Shown piece after piece: positions 8,731-15,869 of a stretch of DNA of 33,354 bases. A program made the translations under genes and the position numbers. How positions within the stretch are numbered: the stretch's first letter is position 1; each line of letters begins with the position of its first letter. The notes under the pieces are model-generated. The model worked only from the letters and a program-made list of their open reading frames with translations, was not told where the DNA came from and searched no databases. The DNA is from Acidimicrobiaceae bacterium. GTDB taxonomy: Bacteria; Actinomycetota; Acidimicrobiia; Acidimicrobiales; Poriferisodalaceae. The stretch lies in assembly GCA_002708935.1 (NCBI GenBank), contig PAPO01000004.1, forward strand, positions 90,384 through 123,737, written 5' to 3'.

Positions 8731-10207
8731 GACTCAGGACCCTCTTGATCAAAGGTCGTTGGGATGGCTTCGCTACTTACATCGAAAGGCGACAACTCCA
8801 GATAACTGGGATCGCGACGGACTACCTCACCCTCATTGGGACAACATCACCGGCCCTCCGATGACATCGTTTCATCGATTCGACTTGATTGATTCCGCCT
8901 ATGCCATGGCCTTAATGAGTGACCGAACTCCAGCTTGGACCGAGGTTTACAGCAAAGTGCTTGACGAGCTGGTATCCCGACATACGTCTTGGTGGGCAGC
9001 CGAGGACTGGATGACTCAATTCGGAACAGATCCTGATCGCGGAAACTATCCAGACCAGTATCGGGCGCTTATACCTCAAGATTTGTGGGGAAATTACGAT
9101 GTACCCGGATGGACGGCGAATGGCGTAGAGCCATATGGGATTCAAATGGATCCCGTGGCTGCTGACGGGATGCTCTTCTTCAAAGGTTTCTTTGGCTTAT
9201 TACTCGGCTTGCATCGGTATGTTTCCAATGACTCAAAGTGGAATGAACCATTCGAAATGATCCGGGATGGAGAGCACACCTTCAGTTGGACTCATTCCGG
9301 GGTTATGAGCCACCTTGCTGAACAGTGGCATGGCCGACATATGGGTTGTCATTGTGAAAACACAAAAATTTGGCCTTATTGACTGGCTGGCGCCGGTCTC
9401 GGTCTGAGACTCCACGACCAACTCCTCGACACGAATTACCACTCTGCTTTCGACCAGTGGTGGGAGTACGCGTCGGATAATTACATCACTTGGGACGGAG
9501 ATAAAGCCGTTGCTATGGACTTGTACTACGACCCCGTTGTTGACGAGCATCTTCAAACGCCCATTGGTCTCATAGCTCCCACCTGGTACCTAGCACCGCA
9601 ACGCAGAGAAGTAGCAGAGACCGCATGGACATTTGGTGCTGCGGCTATGGGGCTCCTCGGCGACAGTGACGTTAAATTGCAGAAAGCTCAAGAAGGCGTT
9701 CTGCTTGCCTGGTTTACCGGCGAATTCGCTGAGGGTGCCGTCAAACAAAAACTTTGGGACGCCTGCGACACTCTCTTCGAACCTCACCTCGACCAAGATT
9801 CTGGAGAATTCACTTTCGGATTCGGTTTCGATGAACCCCACCCGCGTGGGCAACCTAATGCTCGAGTGATGGCTGGGTGGGTGTGTCGTCCCGGGGCATG
9901 GGCTGAAATATTCGAGAACCCCGATTTAGCGAAGCACACTCAACCGTGTGTAGAAGGTATCGACTTTCCGAGAGTAGCGATGAGTCAAGCCCAGTGGACT
10001 GGTGATGCTTTACATCTTGCTGCTAGTCCATGCAATAGCACCACTAAAGGCGCTCGGACCTCAATGCGCGTGCGTCGGTTACCTGTTGATGGGGAATGGA
10101 CTCTCACTAGTTCGGACGGAACGACTTCTAGTTGGACCGCTGTGAACGGTGAGACTCCTATCGAAGTAATCGCTGATGGATCCTCGTTTACCTTGACAGT
10201 GGAATAG
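8720..10207 (+). CDS. Putative selenocysteine-containing linalool dehydratase/isomerase (LinD)-family protein, 495 aa with TGA 9380-9382 read as Sec (U221)
   Basis: ORFs 8720-9382 and 9515-10207 are in the same frame; translation of the gap has no other stop (HMGCHCENTKIWPY-U-LAGAGLGLRLHDQLLDTNYHSAFDQWWEYASDNYITWDGDKAVAMDLYYDP). LinD-like N-terminal (FDLIDSAYAMALMSDRTPAWTEVYSKVLDEL) and alpha/alpha-barrel segments. SECIS-like hairpin follows the TGA. Confidence 0.78.
9380..9382 (+). other. In-frame TGA, predicted selenocysteine codon
   Basis: Only in-frame stop in an otherwise continuous 496-codon frame; 9 residues after C212 in the CEx(6)Yx context. Confidence 0.75.
9384..9420 (+). promoter_or_regulatory. 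Putative bacterial SECIS element (bSECIS)
   Basis: TGG-c-TGG-cgcc-G-GTCTC-[GGTCT]-GAGAC-T-CCA-cga-CCA: perfect 5-bp apical stem 9396-9400/9406-9410, loop GGTCT 9401-9405 starting with GG, 18 nt between TGA and loop; lower TGG/CCA helices. Confidence 0.7.
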
Positions 10208-10214
10208 TGGTGGC

Positions 10215-11189
10215 ATGACATTTTTGGTGGAAACCGCAACCGGGCCAATCCAATCTTCTGAATTGGGTCGAGTACTGATGCATGAACATGTTTTCGTTAT
10301 CTCTACAGAAATCCAACAGAACTACCCCCAAGAATGGGGTGATGAGCAGTTTCGGATAGACGACGCAATCAAGCGGTTAAATGAACTCAAGGACAGTGGT
10401 ATCGACACCATCCTTGATCCAACAGCAATAGGACTCGGAAGATACATTCCCCGAATTCAGCAAGTCGCAAAAGAAATTGACCTCAGGATCATTTGCGCCA
10501 CAGGTCTGTACACCTTCAATGAGCTTCCCCACTACTATCGTCGCCGCAGTAGCTCAGGCGTCGACGCATTAACTACGCATTTCGTGCAAGACATTGTCGA
10601 AGGTTTCGCTGACACCGGAGTCAAGGCCGGGGTCATCAAGTGCGCTACCGACAAACCTGGCTTAACCCCAGACGTAGAACGGGTACTTAGAGCTTGTGCT
10701 CAAGCTCACCGCGAAACTGGATGCCCCATCACGACGCACACAAACGCTGAGGCCGAACGCGGACTCGACCAACAACGCATCTTCGACGAAGAAGGCGTGG
10801 ACCTCACTCGAGTGGTCATCGGTCATTGCGGAGATACAAACGATTTGGACTACCTCCAACAACTCTTGGATGCAGGCAGCATCCTCGGAATGGACCGGTT
10901 CGGTATTGATGGCTATTTGACGACTGATGAACGAGTCGAGGTCGTAGCCCAATTGTGTGAGATGGGCTACGCACAACAACTCGTATTGAGTCACGACGCA
11001 TCGTGTTACATAGATTGGATTGAAGGTGAGGTACCTCTCACACCTCTCCCCAACTGGCATTACTTACACATAAGCAAAGACGTGATCCCCGCTCTATTGG
11101 AGGCTGGCGTAAGCAACGAGCAAATCGACACCATGCTGATCGACACTCCCAAACAGTTTCTTGAGTCTCAAAATCTTGGCGGGTACTAG
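10215..11189 (+). CDS. Phosphotriesterase (PTE)-family metal-dependent hydrolase, possibly a lactonase
   Basis: MHEHVFV (HxH), GVIKCATD (bridging Lys), TTHTNAE, VVIGHCGDT, LSHDAS: full PTE-family metal-site pattern. Confidence 0.9.
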   Translation: MTFLVETATGPIQSSELGRVLMHEHVFVISTEIQQNYPQEWGDEQFRIDDAIKRLNELKDSGIDTILDPTAIGLGRYIPRIQQVAKEIDLRIICATGLYTFNELPHYYRRRSSSGVDALTTHFVQDIVEGFADTGVKAGVIKCATDKPGLTPDVERVLRACAQAHRETGCPITTHTNAEAERGLDQQRIFDEEGVDLTRVVIGHCGDTNDLDYLQQLLDAGSILGMDRFGIDGYLTTDERVEVVAQLCEMGYAQQLVLSHDASCYIDWIEGEVPLTPLPNWHYLHISKDVIPALLEAGVSNEQIDTMLIDTPKQFLESQNLGGY

Positions 11190-11199
11190 CCTCAACGGC

Positions 11200-11547
11200 A
11201 TGAGTGAACTGCATACAGGCCAATTGTTTAGTGACAGCGTCGAAGTGACTGACGAGATGTCGCCGCCTCACCTACCGAACAAGGTGCTTTCCACGCCCGA
11301 CATGGTGCGACTGATCGAAGGCACGTGTCTATTTGGGGTACAGGATCATCTAGATAGTGACCAGACAACAGTCGGCATTCACATCTGCGTAAGCCACTCA
11401 GCTGCGGTCGCCTCAGGTGAAGAAGTACTGGTGGCAGCCGAGTTAACCGAGATCGACCGCAAACGACTCGTATTTAACGTGAAGGTCACCCACGGAGAGA
11501 CAGTAATTTCTGAAGGGACCCATCAGCGTTTCATAGTTGGTGGTTAA
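11200..11547 (+). CDS. Hotdog thioesterase, fluoroacetyl-CoA thioesterase (FlK)-like
   Basis: VLSTPDMVRLIEGTCL and VGIHICVSHSAAVASGEEV match the FlK-like Thr/Glu/His pattern. ATG at 11200 preferred over 11161. Confidence 0.82.
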   Translation: MSELHTGQLFSDSVEVTDEMSPPHLPNKVLSTPDMVRLIEGTCLFGVQDHLDSDQTTVGIHICVSHSAAVASGEEVLVAAELTEIDRKRLVFNVKVTHGETVISEGTHQRFIVGG

Positions 11548-11607
11548 AGCCACAAGATTATTGGGGTGCGAGCACCCATAAGTTCGATGACATCTACGAA
11601 GTTCTTT

Positions 11608-12582
11608 CTAGGGCTCAATAACAATTTTGCCGATAGATTTTCGATCCATCAGGCTCCGCAATGCTTCTGCTGCTCCCTCCAGACCATATGTCGCTGAAAT
11701 GTGAGGTCGTAGCTCGCCACTGGCAACCCATTGCAGGAGATCTTCGGCGATTTGATTTGCTAATTCGGGGTCACGTGCTGGCATCGCCCCATAGAAAACT
11801 CCCACTATTTGGCAGCTCTTTAACAACGTGAGGTTCAAAGGTATCGATGGTATTCCCGCTGTAAAGCCGATAACCAAGAAGCGTCCCGCCCATGCGATTG
11901 CCCGAAGAGCTTGTTCTGCGTAGTCACCTCCGACAACGTCGTAGACAACATCCACTCCAGCGCCGCCGGTCAATTCTTTAGCTCGGTCCTTAAGACTTTC
12001 TTCTGCGTAGTTGATCGTCTCATCCGCACCGCGTTCTCTGCAGAGATCAAGTTTTTCTTCAGTGGAAGCTGCCGCAATAACACGTGCGCCCATAAGCTTG
12101 CCGATCTCCACGGCTGACAGACCAACGTGACCTCCAGCGCCCAAAACCAAAAGGGTTTCGCCCTGTTGGAGGCTTCCGCGATGTTTGAGGCCGTAGTAAG
12201 AGGTTCCGTGGGCATACAGCAAACCTGTCGAATCAGCAAAACTAACTCCATCTGGGAGTGTTCTCGCAGCTGACGCCTGGGCAACCGCTAGCTCCGCGTA
12301 GCCCCCAATTGATCCCAAACCGCAGACAACTCGAGTTCCCGTCTGTAGGTTGTCCACCCCTTCACCTATAGCCGTGACAACGCCGGCTACTTCTCCTCCA
12401 GGCACGTAGGGCAGATCGGCTTTGAATTGGTATTTGTCTTCCAACATCAAAGTGTCGGGAAAGGTGACTGGTGCCGCCTTAACCTCTATGACTATTTCAC
12501 CGGGTCCAGGGGTTGGATCAGGTACCTCAGTCACCACTAAATCTTCTGGTGGGCCAAATTGGTTACATAAGACTGCTCGCAT
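11608..12582 (-). CDS. Zinc-type alcohol dehydrogenase-like / NADPH:quinone oxidoreductase family protein (MDR)
   Basis: MRAVLCNQFGPPEDLVVTEVPDPTPGPGEIVIEVKAAPVTFPD; LLVLGAGGHVGLSAVEIGKLMGARVIA. Confidence 0.92.
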   Translation of the reverse strand: MRAVLCNQFGPPEDLVVTEVPDPTPGPGEIVIEVKAAPVTFPDTLMLEDKYQFKADLPYVPGGEVAGVVTAIGEGVDNLQTGTRVVCGLGSIGGYAELAVAQASAARTLPDGVSFADSTGLLYAHGTSYYGLKHRGSLQQGETLLVLGAGGHVGLSAVEIGKLMGARVIAAASTEEKLDLCRERGADETINYAEESLKDRAKELTGGAGVDVVYDVVGGDYAEQALRAIAWAGRFLVIGFTAGIPSIPLNLTLLKSCQIVGVFYGAMPARDPELANQIAEDLLQWVASGELRPHISATYGLEGAAEALRSLMDRKSIGKIVIEP

Positions 12583-12680
12583 AGCGGGCTAATTTAGTGG
12601 GTAGTTTTGCGCTAGGCCTCTGAAAACGTCTATCAGAGCAGCACTTTCGATTAGGCGGTCGTGAACGGGCCACGTGACTC

Positions 12681-13154
12681 TCAGTTGGAAAGCACGTCTC
12701 CATAGACCTCAGTCTCGAACCACTCCCGGAATTCTTGGTCTCGTGTCATTTTCCAGTGATCCCATGTTGCCCTTCCTACCGGGGAAAGAAAGGCACCCAG
12801 CTTGATGAGCTGCATGCGCATATCGACATGCATTTTTCCTACAAGGCCCTCTTGCCATGCGTCATACGTGTCGAAAAGGTCGATGAGGTCAGCCCCTAAC
12901 AGGTTGAGGGCACGAAAATATTCTTCTCCATCTAAATGACCACTAGACCAGTCCTTTATCAAGAACTGACTAAAAGTTGGATCTCGAGAGATAGTGAAGT
13001 ACCGATCGTAGAGTCGATCTGTGAGACCGTGCCCGAATTGAGTCCTACTGTGCTGCAATGTTTGGCGAGCTTCGGCGCCGATGAAAACAATCGATAACGA
13101 CAGAACTACGGCTTCTAATATTTGAGCCCAATTTGCGATCTGGTCAAGAGTCAA
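12681..13154 (-). CDS. Hypothetical protein with N-terminal membrane segment
   Basis: 157-aa ORF in intergenic space; N-terminal hydrophobic stretch AQILEAVVLSLSIVFIGAEA, then a W/D-rich soluble domain. Confidence 0.7.
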   Translation of the reverse strand: MTLDQIANWAQILEAVVLSLSIVFIGAEARQTLQHSRTQFGHGLTDRLYDRYFTISRDPTFSQFLIKDWSSGHLDGEEYFRALNLLGADLIDLFDTYDAWQEGLVGKMHVDMRMQLIKLGAFLSPVGRATWDHWKMTRDQEFREWFETEVYGDVLSN

Positions 13155-13179
13155 TTGACAATCCTAAATGTTCATCTAT

Positions 13180-13365
13180 CTAGGTCCGACTGAGGCGTTT
13201 GACGACGTATCGGGAACCAAGGTCTATGAGGGTGAACAAAACCGCTCCGATGACAAGTTCCACGACGCCACCGCCGTTAGCCACGATGAAAAGGGCGACG
13301 AGCGCCGCGACAATAGGTCGAGTGAGGTATCGCACACTTTTAGTGAACCATGACCGGTGCCTCAA
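13180..13365 (-). CDS. Small hypothetical membrane protein
   Basis: 61 aa with two hydrophobic segments (PIVAALVALFIVANGGG, VVELVIGAVLFTLIDLG) and basic ends; upstream of and codirectional with 12681-13154. Confidence 0.5.
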   Translation of the reverse strand: MRHRSWFTKSVRYLTRPIVAALVALFIVANGGGVVELVIGAVLFTLIDLGSRYVVKRLSRT

Positions 13366-13391
13366 AACGTGGATGGAAGTACTCTTTAATC

Positions 13392-14660
13392 ATGGATGTA
13401 TCTCGTTTTCCGCTAGTGCCGGGCCCATCTCCGATGTTGGTAACTCACAGTAAGGGTGTTTGGTTGCACACTTCAGATGGGCGTCGAATCCTTGATGCGG
13501 GCGGTGGAGCAATCGTCACAAATATTGGTCACGGTCGACAAGAGATAGCCCAAGTTGCCGCAGATGCTTTAAGTCACTTAGATTACGTGGTGCCGGTCTT
13601 CGCGACCGAATCTCGGGTCGGCTTAGTCGAAGAGGTAAGCGATTATTGGCTTCCCGACCCCTCATGGCGTTGTGTGTTTGTTAGCGGCGGTTCTGAGTCT
13701 GTGGACGCAGCATTGCGGGTCGCTCAACTCCATCATGTTGCATGTGGCAGACCTGAAAGACACAAAGTAATTGGTCGTGACGTGTCCTATCACGGAGCGA
13801 CAGTAGGGGCGTTAGCTGCTGGTTCTCACGACCGAAGACGCAAAGGATTGGAACAATTACTTCCATCTATGCCTAAGACCAGCCATCGTGATCCCGACGA
13901 ATTAGAAAAAGTTATTGAAATCGAGGGTGCCGAAACCATTAGCGCATTCATCGGAGAACCTGTGATCGGTGCCGCTGCAGGTGCCTATGTGCCTCCGGAT
14001 AATTACTGGACACGGATCTCAGAAATATGTGCCCAACACGACATCCTGGTCATAGCCGACGAAGTGATGACCGGGTTTGGGCGGCTCGGCGCGACCATGG
14101 GTCACGAGGCGCTTGGCTTCACACCCGACATCATCGCTGCAGGCAAAGGACTTGGCGGCGGATATGTGCCCATCGGCGGGGTCTACTGTCGCCGCGATGT
14201 TGTGGAACCCATTGGGAAAACAGATCTCGCGTTGATGTTTTATACCTTTGCTGGCCAAGATCTTTGTTGTTCGGTGTCAAAGAAAGTTCTCGAGATAGTG
14301 AGAACAGAGAACTTGGTTACTCAAGCAGCCACTATGGGTCAGCTGCTGCGGGAGCGACTTGAAGAAGAATTCCAGGATCACCCAAACGTCGACAGTATTC
14401 GAGGTCGCGGTCTATTGCAGGGGTTGGGCCTCGTAGCTGACCGGCAGACCGGAGATCCATTTCCGCGATCGGCGGCCTTCGCTGATACGGTCACAAACCT
14501 TGCTCTTGAGAATGACGTCTGGGTGTACCCGTCTGGTTCGGGAATATTTGATGACGCCGTGATGTTCGGTCCGCCGTTCATCGTCGAAGAAAGTCACATC
14601 GATCAAATGGTCACCGTAACTCGGCAGGCAATCGATACCGCTGCTGCCGCCGTAGGTTAG
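13392..14660 (+). CDS. Class III aminotransferase (PLP-dependent)
   Basis: FVSGGSESVDAALRVAQLHH, VIADEVMTGFGRLGATMGHEALGFTPDIIAAGKGLGGGYVPIGGV. Start at ATG 13392 preferred. Confidence 0.92.
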   Translation: MDVSRFPLVPGPSPMLVTHSKGVWLHTSDGRRILDAGGGAIVTNIGHGRQEIAQVAADALSHLDYVVPVFATESRVGLVEEVSDYWLPDPSWRCVFVSGGSESVDAALRVAQLHHVACGRPERHKVIGRDVSYHGATVGALAAGSHDRRRKGLEQLLPSMPKTSHRDPDELEKVIEIEGAETISAFIGEPVIGAAAGAYVPPDNYWTRISEICAQHDILVIADEVMTGFGRLGATMGHEALGFTPDIIAAGKGLGGGYVPIGGVYCRRDVVEPIGKTDLALMFYTFAGQDLCCSVSKKVLEIVRTENLVTQAATMGQLLRERLEEEFQDHPNVDSIRGRGLLQGLGLVADRQTGDPFPRSAAFADTVTNLALENDVWVYPSGSGIFDDAVMFGPPFIVEESHIDQMVTVTRQAIDTAAAAVG

Positions 14661-14666
14661 AGAACG

Positions 14667-15062
14667 TTAGGCAGGCGGGTCGCAGGGAATGGTTTCCATC
14701 TGCGCCGGAGCAACTACTTCAAGAGCCTCAAAGTCAAGTGAGCAACTAATTTCGTTGTGAACCATCCCCGGCGGGATCGACAATGCGGCACCAGCGGCAA
14801 CTCTTTCCGTGCGACCTCCTTCAAATTCCAGGTCTACCCAGCCGTTTAAGACATAAACGAATTGCAGATCACATTGGTGATAGTGCCATCCTGTGGTGTC
14901 CATAACATCTGTAGCTCTCATCACTTGAGCTCGGTAGTCACCATTGGTGAGGTCGCTTAACCCGGTGTCGCGGTACTCAAAAAATGAACGTCTCCCCGTT
15001 TTCCCAAACTCTGCGTCGTCGAGTTGTTGACATAGCAACTCTGTTATTGAAGTCGATTCCAT
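14667..15062 (-). CDS. Cupin-domain protein
   Basis: GWHYHQCDLQFVYVLNGWVDLEFEGG...GAALSIPPGMVHNEISCS: cupin motifs 1 and 2. Confidence 0.88.
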   Translation of the reverse strand: MESTSITELLCQQLDDAEFGKTGRRSFFEYRDTGLSDLTNGDYRAQVMRATDVMDTTGWHYHQCDLQFVYVLNGWVDLEFEGGRTERVAAGAALSIPPGMVHNEISCSLDFEALEVVAPAQMETIPCDPPA

Positions 15063-15099
15063 TTTTCCCTCCGGTTCCAGTTCATCACAAGATTGTTGC

Positions 15100-15840
15100 T
15101 TAAATCTGCAAAAGGCGTTGATGTTCCTCTAGGAGTTCGGTATTTCCGAAAGTTTCTAGGGCTGTATGTAGCTTGCGGTTCCAAACGAACAGGAGTAAAT
15201 CGCTCGCTGACCCTCGGGCGGCAACATCGCCTTTCCCATGCGTTTTTTCCACGGTAATTCCATTACTTCTTCGGGTCACCATCCATTCACCTTCAGCATC
15301 GGTTGCATGAAGATGGACAGATCCATCACCTGAGAATGCTTCGGGTAAACGCTCAGCTATAAAGAAATCATAAAATTCATTGATGCCGTCAACGGCTAGT
15401 TCAGCATTGATTGGGTGAGTGTCCCCATGGGCCGCCTCTATATCCCATCGATGCATCGCTGCTTCCTGAGTCATTCGACGCATCCAAAACTTTGCCGTGT
15501 GTATCTGCTGACTTGAGGTCCACACCTGATCATCAGGTTGGTGCATCCATATCGCGTCGTTGAGGGCGTCGGCGACCGATTGAAACCATGGACTCAGCTC
15601 AGATGTGTCCGGCTGGTTGGCTGGGTCGTTTGCCCACGCTGCTACGCCTTTCTGGCCGACAGGGGCTCCCTGACGAATTGATTGATTGACGAAAGAGAAA
15701 ACTAAACCGACGTGGATGATGGCGTTGCTTGCGGTCCAGTCGGGGATATGCGGAATGACGACTTCGTGGTCTTCAGCGGCAAGTTCTGCGATCCGTGTGG
15801 TGGATTCGTTGAATGCTGTTCTGTAGAAATCGGGTGTCAC
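15100..15840 (-). CDS. Maleylpyruvate isomerase-family / mycothiol-dependent-type (DinB-like) protein
   Basis: VVIPHIPDWTASNAIIHVGLVFSFV; WMRRMTQEAAMHRWDIEAAHG; C-terminal sterol-carrier-like region. Confidence 0.8.
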   Translation of the reverse strand: MTPDFYRTAFNESTTRIAELAAEDHEVVIPHIPDWTASNAIIHVGLVFSFVNQSIRQGAPVGQKGVAAWANDPANQPDTSELSPWFQSVADALNDAIWMHQPDDQVWTSSQQIHTAKFWMRRMTQEAAMHRWDIEAAHGDTHPINAELAVDGINEFYDFFIAERLPEAFSGDGSVHLHATDAEGEWMVTRRSNGITVEKTHGKGDVAARGSASDLLLFVWNRKLHTALETFGNTELLEEHQRLLQI

Positions 15841-15869
15841 AAAGTCTCTCTCTAGTTGTTGGTATCGCG

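Noticed and set aside
9380-9382. Interpretation of the LinD-like gene as two separate genes or a simple pseudogene
   Set aside because: The frame stays open for 275 codons after the TGA, there is no other disruption, the 9-residue spacing to C212 matches the catalytic Cys pair, and a SECIS-like hairpin follows. Sequencing error or a recent nonsense mutation cannot be excluded without reads and homologues.
9380-9382. TGA decoded as Trp (alternative genetic code)
   Set aside because: TGA terminates several other convincing genes in this window (e.g. 7703-7705, 20494-20496, 20913-20915), and Trp is encoded by TGG throughout.
11560-11580. Hairpin GGGTG-CGAG-CACCC between convergent genes as a terminator
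   Set aside because: Only a 5-bp stem and no U-tract; too weak to call.
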